Shown here piece after piece: positions 1 to 8,624 of a stretch of DNA of 64,000 bases. The notes below the pieces were generated by a model, which had not been told where the DNA came from, did not search any database, and worked only from the letters and a program-made list of their open reading frames with translations. Origin of the DNA: Bradyrhizobium sacchari (GTDB taxonomy: Bacteria > Pseudomonadota > Alphaproteobacteria > Rhizobiales > Xanthobacteraceae); the NCBI RefSeq assembly GCF_002068095.1, contig NZ_LWIG01000001.1, positions 872,974-936,973 of the forward strand, given 5' to 3'. A program made the position numbers and the translations under genes. Within the stretch, counting starts at the first letter, position 1. The number at the start of each line of letters is the position of its first letter.

Positions 1-1
1 G

Positions 2-214
2 GTTGCCGTTTCGGCGATCACGGGCGCGATGTCGGTGACCGTGACGTTCTTCGGCGTCTGGTGGGTCGAGGACACCCACCATTATTCATCGGACGCGGTC
101 ATCGTGCTGGTCGTGCTGCACGTCGTGGGCGTGCTGCTGATGGGACGTCTTCAGCGCGAGAACCTGATCCGCGCGATGATCAGCGGCCGCAAGCGCATCC
201 GGCATCATCCCTAA
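2..214 (+). CDS. Cytochrome b561-type membrane protein, C-terminal end only
   Basis: The reading frame is open from the left edge and stops at 212-214, so only the last 70 residues are seen. They hold a hydrophobic helix with a His in the context VLHVVGVLLM, followed by the basic tail LQRENLIRAMISGRKR. This matches the last helix and cytoplasmic tail of the cytochrome b561/Ni-Fe hydrogenase cytochrome b family, in which such a His binds heme. The family passes electrons across the inner membrane. The N-terminal helices and partner genes lie outside the window, so the exact subfamily cannot be given. Confidence 0.7.
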   Translation, partial: VAVSAITGAMSVTVTFFGVWWVEDTHHYSSDAVIVLVVLHVVGVLLMGRLQRENLIRAMISGRKRIRHHP

Positions 215-433
215 GCGGAACCGGTAGAGTTCCCGACCAACCATAGCCTCCGCTCGACCGCGTAGTTTCACGGGACGGAACCATCCTAAACCCGCACCAC
301 TACCTCAACTGGCGTCATTCGCCGGGAATCATTTACCTCGCGATAGGCATGCAACTGGGCATTGCAGAAAATTAACGCGGACAAAGTCTGATCGGCTCAA
401 TCCTCGATAGTATTGACGAGGGAGCGATATTGA

Positions 434-2932
434 ATGTTCCGCGTTTTCAACTGCCTCTCGGCGGAGCACGACTGGCGGCTTGTCATGCTGGCCGGCCTGG
501 TTTGCTTCGCTGCAAGCATTGTAGCCGTCAGCATCTTCCATCGGGCAGTCGCCTCGCGAGGCTGGACGCGGTCGCTCTGGATTGCGATTGCCGGCGCGGC
601 CATCGGCTACGGAATTTGGGCAACGCATTTTGTCGCGATGCTCGCCTACGAGCCTGGCGTCCCGACCGGTTATGGCCTCGTCCTGACGGCGCTGTCGCTC
701 GCCGCGGCAATGATTCTCACCTCGGGCGGTTTTGGCGTTGCCGTCAACAATTCCGGCCGGTGGCGCGCAGCCGCCGGTGGCGGCATCATCGGCGCCGGCA
801 TTGCAAGCATGCACTATATCGGCATGTGGGCCCTCGAAGTGCCGGGTCGTGTGATTTGGTCGCCGGAGCTGGTGTTCATCTCGATCATCCTCGGCATGGT
901 CCTGGGCTACGTCGCGCTCGCGGTTGCCTTGGGCCGCAAGAACAGATGGGGGACCTTCGCCGCGGCGCTGCTGCTGACGCTCGCCATCGTGTCGCATCAT
1001 TTCACGGCCATGGGGGCGGTGCAGATCGTTCCAGACCCGACGCTGGCACACGATACGTTGTCGCTTTCGCCGAGCTTCCTTGCCGTCGCAATTGCGGGTG
1101 TGGCGCTATCGGTGCTCGGGATGAGCTTCGTCGGCGTGCTCGCGGATCGCCGCCTTGCGACCAGAACCAGCAGGTTCGAGCAAATCATCAGCGAACTTTC
1201 GCTCGCCAGGCAGCAGGTGGAAGATTCGCAAAGGGAAATCCAGGAGCAGAAACTCAGGCTGGACACGGCCATCAACAACATGGTCGAGGCGCTCTGCATG
1301 TTCGATGCGGAGAAGCGGCTCGTCGTCAGCAACGAGCGCTATGCCCTGCTCTATCGGTTGCCGCCGGAACTGCTGAGAACAGGGACCCCTCACGCCGACA
1401 TCATCAGGCATCGCGTCATGACCGGTATCCTCAAGAGCGACAGCAGCGAGGGCGCTGCCGAGAAATTCATCTCGAAACTGGCGGCCTTGCCGTTCGATGC
1501 CGTCTCGAGCAGGATCGACGAGTTTGCCGATGGCCGGCTGATCTGCGTGACGCGACAGCCAATGGCCGGTGGCGGATGGGTGGCCACGCATCTCGATGTC
1601 ACCGAGCAGCGCCGGTCCGAGGCCAAGATCACCCATATGGCGCAGCACGACGCGCTGACCGATCTGCCAAATCGCGTGCTGCTCAGGGAGCGGATGGAGC
1701 ATGCGATCGCGGTGACGCGCAACGGCGGCGTCGATCTCGCAGTGCTCATGCTCGATCTCGATCGCTTCAAGGAGGTCAACGACACGCTCGGCCATCCGGC
1801 CGGCGACTCCCTGCTGCGCGCCGTCTCCGCGCGTCTGCGCGAATGCGTCACGGACACCGCATTGATCGCGCGATTGGGCGGGGACGAGTTCGCCGTGATC
1901 GATTACGTGACCAATCCGGCCGTCGAGGCCGCCGCCCTTGCCGAGAACATCAGAAAGGCGCTTTGCGAACCCTTCGATCTCGGCGATCACCGCGTCACGG
2001 TGGGCACCAGCATCGGCATTGCCATCGCGCCGCGCGACGGCAACGATTCCGACGTGATCATGAAGAGCGCGGATCTTGCCCTCTATTCGGCCAAGAGCGG
2101 TGGACGTGGTGCATTCCGCTTCTTCGAACCGGAGCTCGACGAGCTCATGCATGCGCGGCGCAATCTGGAGCGCGACATGCGGGATGCGCTCTCGGAGCGT
2201 CAATTCGAGCTTCACTACCAGCCGTTCGTCAACGCCGCGACCGGCGAGACCCGTGGCTTCGAGGCCTTGCTGCGCTGGCGTCACCCGCAGCGAGGACTGG
2301 TCCTGCCGGGCGAATTCATCCCGCTTGCGGAGGAAACCGGCTTGATCGTGCCGCTGGGCGAATGGGTCTTGAGGACCGCCTGCGCGGAAGCTGCCAAATG
2401 GCCTCAAGAGGTCGGTATCGCAATCAACCTGTCTCCCGCGCAATTCAGGAGCAAGGAGCTCGCTCCGGTCATCGTCGGCGCGCTGGCGAGTTCTGGAATA
2501 GCGCCGCACAGGCTCGAGCTCGAAGTCACCGAGACGGTGATCATGCATGACAGCGAAGCCGTTTTTGCCGTGCTCGCCCAGCTGCGCGAGCTCGGGGTGC
2601 GGATCGCCCTGGATGATTTCGGCACCGGCTATTCGTCGCTGAGCTTTCTGCAGAGATTCCCGTTCGACAAGGTCAAGATCGACCGCAGTTTCGTCGATGA
2701 ACTGTCCAGCACGCGGGCCGAAGCGCGCCATCTCGCACGAGCCGTGGTTCGTTTCGCAGTCAGCCTCGGCAAGACGACGACCGCCGAAGGCGTCGAAACG
2801 GAGGAGCAGCTCGACATCCTCCGTGAGGAGGGCTGCATGGAAACGCAGGGGTACTATTTCAGCCGGCCGATGCCTGCATCCGACGTCGCCCGGATGCTGC
2901 GGCGCGACGGAGCGGCCATCCGCGCCGCGTGA
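434..2932 (+). CDS. MHYT-PAS-GGDEF-EAL membrane c-di-GMP enzyme
   Basis: An 832-residue inner-membrane signalling protein. Residues 1 to about 235 form the seven-helix MHYT sensor, with its repeated motifs ATHFVAM, SMHYIGM (near 126) and SHHFTAM; such domains are proposed to bind metal and sense gases. A short coiled coil and a PAS-like segment (about 270-390) follow, then a GGDEF diguanylate cyclase with intact GGDEF (near 482) and an EAL phosphodiesterase with EALLRW (near 610), DDFGTG and KIDRSF. All key EAL motifs are present, so c-di-GMP hydrolysis is likely. The inhibitory RxxD is absent from its usual place five residues before GGDEF, so product inhibition of the cyclase may be lost. 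GGGAGCG lies upstream of the ATG. Its end faces the end of the LON-domain gene 12 bp away. Confidence 0.95.
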   Translation: MFRVFNCLSAEHDWRLVMLAGLVCFAASIVAVSIFHRAVASRGWTRSLWIAIAGAAIGYGIWATHFVAMLAYEPGVPTGYGLVLTALSLAAAMILTSGGFGVAVNNSGRWRAAAGGGIIGAGIASMHYIGMWALEVPGRVIWSPELVFISIILGMVLGYVALAVALGRKNRWGTFAAALLLTLAIVSHHFTAMGAVQIVPDPTLAHDTLSLSPSFLAVAIAGVALSVLGMSFVGVLADRRLATRTSRFEQIISELSLARQQVEDSQREIQEQKLRLDTAINNMVEALCMFDAEKRLVVSNERYALLYRLPPELLRTGTPHADIIRHRVMTGILKSDSSEGAAEKFISKLAALPFDAVSSRIDEFADGRLICVTRQPMAGGGWVATHLDVTEQRRSEAKITHMAQHDALTDLPNRVLLRERMEHAIAVTRNGGVDLAVLMLDLDRFKEVNDTLGHPAGDSLLRAVSARLRECVTDTALIARLGGDEFAVIDYVTNPAVEAAALAENIRKALCEPFDLGDHRVTVGTSIGIAIAPRDGNDSDVIMKSADLALYSAKSGGRGAFRFFEPELDELMHARRNLERDMRDALSERQFELHYQPFVNAATGETRGFEALLRWRHPQRGLVLPGEFIPLAEETGLIVPLGEWVLRTACAEAAKWPQEVGIAINLSPAQFRSKELAPVIVGALASSGIAPHRLELEVTETVIMHDSEAVFAVLAQLRELGVRIALDDFGTGYSSLSFLQRFPFDKVKIDRSFVDELSSTRAEARHLARAVVRFAVSLGKTTTAEGVETEEQLDILREEGCMETQGYYFSRPMPASDVARMLRRDGAAIRAA

Positions 2933-2944
2933 GCTTTCAGACCC

Positions 2945-3622
2945 TCACTGCAGCGGCGGATCGCCGCTGGTGCGCTTCTTGGCGAGGTCCATCTCGGTGA
3001 CCGCGATCAGGATCTCGGCCCGGGTCTTCAGGTCCGGCGCCTCCAGCATGGCCTGCTTTTCGGCGGGGCCGTAGGGCGACATCATCGCCAGCGCGTTGAC
3101 CAGCGCCTCGTTGGGCGCGCTCTCGACGCCCTCCCAGTCGACCTTGAGATTGTTGGCCTTCAGGAAGTCGGCGAGCACCGCCAGCAGCGCCTCGCGGTCG
3201 ACCTGGTCCTCGCCCATGCGGGCGGTGAAGTCGTCGACGAAGGCGAAGAAATCCACCTTGCACTGCCGGTAGGCGGTGAGCACCTCGAGCTCCTCGACCA
3301 CCTTGAAGCGCGCAACGCCCGTGAGCTCGAGGATATAGCGGCCGTCGCCGGATTCGGCGAGCTGGGTGATGCGGCCGACGCAGCCGACCCGGAACAGCGC
3401 CGGCTTGTCAGAATTCTTCGGCGAGTGCGCCACGTCGGGCTGGATCATGCCGATCAGGCGATGGCCGTCGCGGAGGGAGTCGTCGACCATCGCAAGATAG
3501 CGCGGCTCGAAGATGTTGAGCGGCATCTGGCCGCGCGGCAGCAAGAGCGCGCCCGGCAGCGGAAACACCGGAATGATTTCCGGAAGATCGGCGGGCCCGC
3601 GATATTCGATGTTGATCGGCAT
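2945..3622 (-). CDS. LON N-terminal-domain (substrate-binding) protein
   Basis: A 225-residue protein consisting only of the LON substrate-binding (PUA-like) domain. The opening run IPVFPLPGALLLP and NIFEPRY is typical of stand-alone LON-domain proteins. There is no AAA ATPase or protease part. A longer in-frame start exists upstream, but the ATG at 3622 has GGGGA at good spacing and begins at the conserved domain edge. It lies 31 bp downstream of the thioredoxin-TPR gene on the same strand and is probably co-transcribed with it. A role in protein quality control is inferred from that pairing; the biochemical function of the stand-alone domain is not known. Confidence 0.9.
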   Translation of the reverse strand: MPINIEYRGPADLPEIIPVFPLPGALLLPRGQMPLNIFEPRYLAMVDDSLRDGHRLIGMIQPDVAHSPKNSDKPALFRVGCVGRITQLAESGDGRYILELTGVARFKVVEELEVLTAYRQCKVDFFAFVDDFTARMGEDQVDREALLAVLADFLKANNLKVDWEGVESAPNEALVNALAMMSPYGPAEKQAMLEAPDLKTRAEILIAVTEMDLAKKRTSGDPPLQ

Positions 3623-3653
3623 CTGGTCCCCGCTGACGCTTATACGCTTTCCC

Positions 3654-4577
3654 TTACGAAAACAGGATCGTCGACAGGCGCTTGCGGCCTTCGACCGTTG
3701 CATCGTCCGTGCCGCCCCAGGCTTCGAAGAACTGCACGAGCTGCTTGCGGGCGCCGTCGTCGTTCCACTTGCGGTCGCGCTTGATGATCGCGAGCAGCTG
3801 CTCGGTGGCCGCCGCCCGGTTGCCCTGCGCGTTGAGCGCGGTCGCGAGGTCGAAGCGGGCCTGATGATCGAGCGGGTTTGCGGCGACTTTCTGTTCCAGC
3901 TCGGCCACGGGCCCGAGCTGCTCCGCCTGCTCGGCGAGATCGATCGTGGTCTGCACGGCTTTCACCGCGGGATCGTTGCGCTTGGATTCCGGCACCATGG
4001 CCAGCGTCTGCTTGGCCTGCTCCATCGCGCCCGAGACGGCGTAGCACTTGGCAAGGCCGGCCAGGGCCGCGATGTTGGTCGAATCATGCTGCAGCGCCTC
4101 GGCATAGATCTGCGCGGCGGCCGCGGCATCCCCCTCGGCGAGCACGGCGTCGGCTTCCTGCACGATCTCGGCGACATTGACCTCGCCCGGGGCGGTGACG
4201 CCCTTGGTCAGCTTTTCGATGAAGGCGTTGAGCTGACTCTCCGGCACCGCGCCCATGAAGCCGTCGGCCGGCTGGCCGTTGACGAAGGCGATCACTGCCG
4301 GGATCGACTGGATGCCCATCTGGCCCGGGATCGCCGGATGCTGGTCGATGTTCATCTTGACCAGCTTGACCTTGCCCTTGGCGGCCTTGACCGCCTTTTC
4401 CAGGATGGGGGTGAGCTGCTTGCAGGGGCCGCACCACTCCGCCCAGAAGTCGATCAGCACCGGCTGGCGCTTCGATTCCTCGATGACGTCCTTCATGAAG
4501 CTCTGGGTGGTGGTGTCCTTGATCAGATCGGCCGCAGCCGGGTTGGCGGCTCCGTTACCCTGGTCGATGATCGTCAC
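3654..4577 (-). CDS. Thioredoxin-TPR protein (CnoX/YbbN-like)
   Basis: A 307-residue protein with a thioredoxin fold carrying the redox pair WCGPCK (near 49-54) and the cis-Pro motif IPAVIAF, followed by an alpha-helical TPR-like half rich in Ala, Glu and Gln. This two-part layout matches CnoX/YbbN, a chaperone-linked thioredoxin that protects proteins from oxidative damage. E. coli YbbN has lost the active CxxC, whereas this protein keeps it, so it may be a working reductase. It starts with GTG at 4577 behind GAGGGG. The LON-domain gene follows 31 bp downstream. An imperfect palindrome lies about 80-100 bp upstream. Confidence 0.92.
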   Translation of the reverse strand: MTIIDQGNGAANPAAADLIKDTTTQSFMKDVIEESKRQPVLIDFWAEWCGPCKQLTPILEKAVKAAKGKVKLVKMNIDQHPAIPGQMGIQSIPAVIAFVNGQPADGFMGAVPESQLNAFIEKLTKGVTAPGEVNVAEIVQEADAVLAEGDAAAAAQIYAEALQHDSTNIAALAGLAKCYAVSGAMEQAKQTLAMVPESKRNDPAVKAVQTTIDLAEQAEQLGPVAELEQKVAANPLDHQARFDLATALNAQGNRAAATEQLLAIIKRDRKWNDDGARKQLVQFFEAWGGTDDATVEGRKRLSTILFS

Positions 4578-4652
4578 GGGATCCCCTCGTCTGATGTCTG
4601 GAATGGCGGCTCTTTAGCACGTCGCCAATGCCTGTGCTTGTTGTCGGCTCCT

Positions 4653-4677
4653 AAATTGGGCCGAAAGGGCCGAATTT
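4653..4677. promoter_or_regulatory. Imperfect palindrome upstream of the thioredoxin-TPR gene
   Basis: AAATT-G-GGCC and GGCC-G-AATTT face each other around GAAAG, so nine of ten positions per arm can pair. It lies 76-100 bp before the GTG start of the thioredoxin-TPR gene and 175 bp before tRNA-Gly. No U-rich tail follows on either strand, so an operator is somewhat more likely than a terminator. No function is established. Confidence 0.3.
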
Positions 4678-4851
4678 CAATCCATCAAGGCCGATTCGGT
4701 GGTTCCGGGCCATTTTCCGGCGATTCTGTCGCATTAAGGGTCGATTTAGGGCCCGCAATTGCGAATCTATGCTGCCGGTAGCTGTTGCATTCCCCTCCCG
4801 CTTTTGGCATACGACAGCCGTTGCCGGCGCGTCACGCGACCGACACAGGAT

Positions 4852-4926
<75 letters not shown>

Positions 4927-5014
4927 ATTTTTTCCCAGAGCATCCAGCTAAACCAGACCGGGCCGTGGTCTTCCACGCCGCTGGCGGCTGTCTTGGGGCT
5001 ATCTTGGGGTTGCA

Positions 5015-6001
5015 ATGACAATTCTGGTTACGGGCAGCGCAGGGCATCTCGGGGAGGCCCTTTTGCGGACACTTCGGGCACGCGGTTCGTTTGCGCGTGG
5101 AATCGATCTGAAGGCATCGCCCTTCACCGAGGCCGTCGGCTCCATCGTCGATCCAGCGTTCGTGCGCGAACAGATGCACGGCGTCTCCGCCGTCATCCAC
5201 ACCGCGACGTTGCACAAGCCACACGTGGCGACCCATTCCAGGCAGGACTTCGTCGACACCAACGTCACCGGCACGCTCAATCTGCTCGAGGCGGCTGCGG
5301 CCGCCGGCGTGAAGAGCTTCGTCTTCACCAGCACCACCAGCGCGTTCGGCTCGCAACTGCGGCCGGACGCGGGACAGGCGGCGGTGTGGGTCACCGAGGA
5401 TCTGCCGCCGGTGCCGAAGAACATCTACGGCACCACCAAGCTGATGGCGGAGACGCTGTGCGAGCTGTTCTTTCGCGAGCGCAGGCTTCCGATGGTGGTC
5501 TTGCGGACCTCGCGCTTCTTTCCGGAGGAGGATGACGATCCATTGATGCGGTCGGCCTACCCGCTGGACAACGCGCAAGCCAACGAGCTGCTCTATCGCC
5601 GGCTGGATATAGCGGACGCGGTGAGCGCCCATCTGCTCGCCGTCGAGCGTGCGCCAAAAATCGGTTTCGCCCGCTACATCGTTTCGGCCACGAGCCCGTT
5701 CGAGCCGCATCATCTCGCGGCGCTGGCGGATGACGCCGCAAGTGTCGTGCGCGCGCTCTATCCGGATTGCGCGCAGCTCTACGCGGCGCGCGGCTGGCGT
5801 CTGTTTCCGCAGATCGACCGCGTCTATGTCAACGCGCGCGCCCGGCGCGAGCTGGGCTGGCGGCCCGAATTCGACTTCGCGCATGTGCTGCGGAGCCTTC
5901 GTACGGACCATGATTTTCGCAGCGCGCTTTCCCGCGAGGTCGGGTCGAAAGGCTATCATGATGCGGTGTTTGAGGACGGGCCCTACCCCGTCGCCTCCTG
6001 A
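5015..6001 (+). CDS. NAD(P)-dependent epimerase/dehydratase (extended SDR)
   Basis: A 328-residue protein of the extended short-chain dehydrogenase family. The N-terminal nucleotide-binding motif is GSAGHLG, and the catalytic Tyr-Lys pair is in YGTTK after an upstream TSTTSAFGS segment. Substrates in this family are usually nucleotide sugars, but nothing here fixes the substrate. GGGG lies just ahead of the ATG. The neighbours (tRNA-Gly upstream, a 378-bp gap downstream) give no pathway context, so it is probably transcribed alone. Confidence 0.9.
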   Translation: MTILVTGSAGHLGEALLRTLRARGSFARGIDLKASPFTEAVGSIVDPAFVREQMHGVSAVIHTATLHKPHVATHSRQDFVDTNVTGTLNLLEAAAAAGVKSFVFTSTTSAFGSQLRPDAGQAAVWVTEDLPPVPKNIYGTTKLMAETLCELFFRERRLPMVVLRTSRFFPEEDDDPLMRSAYPLDNAQANELLYRRLDIADAVSAHLLAVERAPKIGFARYIVSATSPFEPHHLAALADDAASVVRALYPDCAQLYAARGWRLFPQIDRVYVNARARRELGWRPEFDFAHVLRSLRTDHDFRSALSREVGSKGYHDAVFEDGPYPVAS

Positions 6002-6379
6002 TCACCGTTTTTGCAGTTTTGCACGACGCGCCAGACGCCTGCGCGGTGTCACCGGCCGCGATGCAGCCACAGCCGTTCTACGGTGCATGGGGTTGTTTTC
6101 GCATTTTTTATGTGGGCCCTTCCCGCTGCCTGCAAATTGAGCCGCGCGCCATCTGGATTCCGCGTTGCAGCGAGATCATTGCGGCTGCCGTGCCGGCATC
6201 CAGAGTAATCCGTCTCAACTTTTATTGAGCGCAAGCGCAGCGCATGCGATGCGCTTCTCACCGCTCGCAGATGTGCTAACCTTTTTGCGTTGGCCTCGTC
6301 GGCCGACTCCAACTTCGCCTCTCGACTAGCAAAACAAAATAAATCGCAGCCCTGACGGCTGCCTTAGGGGAGTGACGCG
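6002..6379. other. Intergenic stretch upstream of the sorbosone-type dehydrogenase
   Basis: No convincing gene. Short frames such as the one near 6019-6228 have no ribosome site and odd composition. The last part (about 6320-6379) is AT-richer and ends in GGGGAGTGACGCG directly before the downstream start, so the promoter and leader of that gene probably lie here. No clear terminator for the epimerase gene is visible. Confidence 0.5.
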
Positions 6380-7654
6380 ATGACATCGATGTTCCATCGA
6401 TCCGTGTTGGCGCTTGCGGCCGTGGCCCTTCTTGCCGGGACCAGCGTTGTCAATGCGCAGCAGCAGGACCAAAACCGGGCACTGAAGAAATACGAATCCG
6501 GCACCAAGGAATTCTGGACCCATCCGCCGGATGACTGGTTCCTCGGCGACGAGACCGAGGCGCAGAAGGGCCTTGCGCCGCCGTCGGGACCGCCGACCGG
6601 CGCTTCGGAGGCCGAGCTCGCGGCGATGATGAAGAAGATCAAGCTGCCGCCAGGCTTCAAGATCGAGGTCTATGCGCCCGGCGTCCTTGCCGCGCGGCAG
6701 ATGGCCTGGGGTGACAAGGGCACGCTGTTCGTCGGTTCGTTCGGCCTCGGCAACGTCTATGCCATCAAGGACAACAACGGAAAGAAGGAGGTCAAGACCA
6801 TCCTCAAGGGGCTGAACATGCCCACCGGTCTCGCCTTCAAGGACGGCGCGCTCTACGTCATCGCGGTCGACAAGCTGATCCGCTACGACGACGCCGAGGC
6901 CAATCTCGACAAGCTCGGCGACGGCAAGGTCGTCTATGACGACATGCCGTCCTATGCCGCGCATGGCTGGAAGTACATCGCGGTCGACAAGGAGGGCTGG
7001 TTCTTCCTGCCGTTCGGGCCGCCCTTCAATGTCGGCATTCCCCCGACCAGCGTCTCGCAGATCCGCCGCGTCGATCCCAAGACCGGCAACGCCGAAATCT
7101 GGGCACTCGGCGTCCGCAACTCGGTCGGCGGCGATGTCGATCCGCGCACCGGCAAATTCTGGTTCACCGAGAATGCACGCGACTGGGTCAGCGACGATCT
7201 GCCCTCCGACAAGCTGAACATGATCAACAAGATCGGCGAGCACTTTGGCTATCCCTATTGCCACCAGGGCGACCTGCCGGATCCGAAGTTCGCGATGGGC
7301 CACAAGTGCTCCGAGTTCACGCCGCCGGTGCTGAATCTCGGCGCCCACGTCGCTCCGCTCGGCATGAAGTTCTACACCGGCGACCAGTTCCCCGCCGAAT
7401 ACAAGAACAACATCCTGATCGCCGAGCACGGCTCCTGGAACAGGCACAAGTACCAGGGCGCCCGCATCATGCGTGTGATCGTCGGGCCCGACGGCAAGAA
7501 CGCCAAGCAGGAGGTGTTCGCCTCCGGCTGGATCGAGGGTGACCAAGGCTATCTCGGCCGTCCCAACGACATCATCCTCGCCAAGGACGGCTCGATCCTC
7601 GTCGCCGACGATTGGGCCGGCGCGATCTATCGCATCAGCTACAGCAAGAAGTAG
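6380..7654 (+). CDS. L-sorbosone/glucose dehydrogenase-type beta-propeller, periplasmic
   Basis: A 424-residue exported protein. Residues 1-26 are a signal peptide ending near NAQQQ. The rest is a beta-propeller of the sorbosone dehydrogenase (PQQ-dependent sugar dehydrogenase) type, with LPPGFKIEVYA at the domain start, GLNMPTGLAF, GVRNSVGGDVDP, FTENARDW and AEHGSWNR. The family oxidises sugars or aldehydes in the periplasm with PQQ. The ribosome site is GGGGAG. A diheme cytochrome c gene follows after 197 bp on the same strand and is a plausible electron acceptor. Substrate and PQQ use are inferred; no PQQ biosynthesis gene is in the window. Confidence 0.9.
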   Translation: MTSMFHRSVLALAAVALLAGTSVVNAQQQDQNRALKKYESGTKEFWTHPPDDWFLGDETEAQKGLAPPSGPPTGASEAELAAMMKKIKLPPGFKIEVYAPGVLAARQMAWGDKGTLFVGSFGLGNVYAIKDNNGKKEVKTILKGLNMPTGLAFKDGALYVIAVDKLIRYDDAEANLDKLGDGKVVYDDMPSYAAHGWKYIAVDKEGWFFLPFGPPFNVGIPPTSVSQIRRVDPKTGNAEIWALGVRNSVGGDVDPRTGKFWFTENARDWVSDDLPSDKLNMINKIGEHFGYPYCHQGDLPDPKFAMGHKCSEFTPPVLNLGAHVAPLGMKFYTGDQFPAEYKNNILIAEHGSWNRHKYQGARIMRVIVGPDGKNAKQEVFASGWIEGDQGYLGRPNDIILAKDGSILVADDWAGAIYRISYSKK

Positions 7655-7707
7655 CGCGACGTAACGAAGGGGCTGCGACCGCGCGATGGCCGCGGCCTCA
7701 TTCATTT

Positions 7708-7826
7708 CAACGTCCCACGCCCTCGTTCCGGATTACGCGCTACTTGCGCGCAGGTCCGGAACCCATAACCCCGATTGGTGGTTATGGACTCCGGGCTCGC
7801 GCCGAGCGGTGCGCCCCCGAATGACG
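7708..7826. repeat. Imperfect palindromic intergenic repeat
   Basis: Contains GTTCCGGATTACGCG and CCATAACCCCGATTGGTGGTTATGG, a stem-forming core with matching GGTCCGGAAC and CTCCGGGCTCGCG flanks. Sequences of this kind recur between genes in Bradyrhizobium-like genomes (recognised, not searched). It separates the dehydrogenase from the cytochrome gene and may alter their co-expression. Confidence 0.6.
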
Positions 7827-7851
7827 AACACGACAGATCGGAATTCCCATC

Positions 7852-8445
7852 ATGCGCCGGAAGTTCACCTCGCACGCAATCGGCGCGATTGCGCTCCTGA
7901 CGCTCGGCGCCCTTCCAGTCAGCGCCGCCGACGATTCCGCGATCAAGGAGAAGGCATCCGTCTGTGCCGGCTGTCACGGCGAGAACGGCATTTCGCAGAC
8001 GGAGAACATCCCCTCGCTGGCCGGCCAGCCCGATCAGTTCATCCAGTGGCAGCTCGTCTTCTTCCGCGCCGGTTCGCGCAAGAACGACCAGATGCAGCCG
8101 ATCGCCGAGGAGATCACCAACGAGGACATCCGCAATTTCGGCGCCTATTTTTCGCAAATGACGCCGGCGAAGGCCGCGCACGACAACGATCCGGACCTGT
8201 CGAAGAAAGGCGCGCAGGTTGCCGTCGGCCTCCGCTGTGCCTCATGCCATACCGACAGCTTTGCCGGCACCAAGGCGGTGGCGCGGCTCGCAGGGCAGCG
8301 CGAGGAATATCTCGTCAAGGCGCTGCATGATTACAAGGCGGGCGCGCGCGTCGGCGGCGGTGTCGCCGCGATGGCCGATGTCGCCTATCACATGAGTGAC
8401 GAGGAGATCACGGCAGTCTCGCATTATCTGGCGAACTTCAAATAA
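7852..8445 (+). CDS. Diheme cytochrome c (c4-like), periplasmic
   Basis: A 197-residue protein with a signal peptide ending near VSAAD and two heme-attachment motifs, CAGCH (near 39) and CASCH (near 127), each opening a class I cytochrome c domain. The two-domain layout and motifs such as IPSLAGQP match the cytochrome c4/c553 group, which carries electrons between periplasmic dehydrogenases or the bc1 complex and terminal oxidases. It follows the sorbosone-type dehydrogenase, so it may be that enzyme's acceptor. GGAATTC precedes the ATG. The palindromic repeat between the two genes makes tight co-transcription uncertain. Confidence 0.93.
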   Translation: MRRKFTSHAIGAIALLTLGALPVSAADDSAIKEKASVCAGCHGENGISQTENIPSLAGQPDQFIQWQLVFFRAGSRKNDQMQPIAEEITNEDIRNFGAYFSQMTPAKAAHDNDPDLSKKGAQVAVGLRCASCHTDSFAGTKAVARLAGQREEYLVKALHDYKAGARVGGGVAAMADVAYHMSDEEITAVSHYLANFK

Positions 8446-8464
8446 CGGAAAGCGGCAAACTCCG

Positions 8465-8605
8465 CCGTCGTCCCGGCGAAGGCCGGGACCCATCACCGAA
8501 GACGTGATTACGGGGCTCGAAGTGACGTCGTCGCACGCCATGTCCTTCTTGTGGCTTTGGGTCCGGGATTTGCGCGCGCTTTGGGCGCGCTTGTCCGGGA
8601 CGACA
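8465..8605. repeat. Intergenic repeat with CGTCGTCCCGG ends
   Basis: The left part is a hairpin (GTCCCGGC-GAAG-GCCGGGAC) and the right part reads GGGTCCGGGAT ... CGCGCTTGTCCGGGACGAC. Related hairpins stand at 13224-13314, 32828-32993, 38421-38465 and 47855-47878. It fills the convergent gap after the cytochrome gene and before the end of the ketopantoate reductase gene, where it could serve as a terminator. It has no coding content. Confidence 0.6.
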
Positions 8606-8624
8606 GCGGTGTGCGGAGCGCGAG

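Noticed and set aside
1106..2731. A 541-codon minus-strand frame inside the GGDEF-EAL gene
   Set aside because: Shadow of the sense gene; composition is His/Arg/Glu-rich and no domain is seen.
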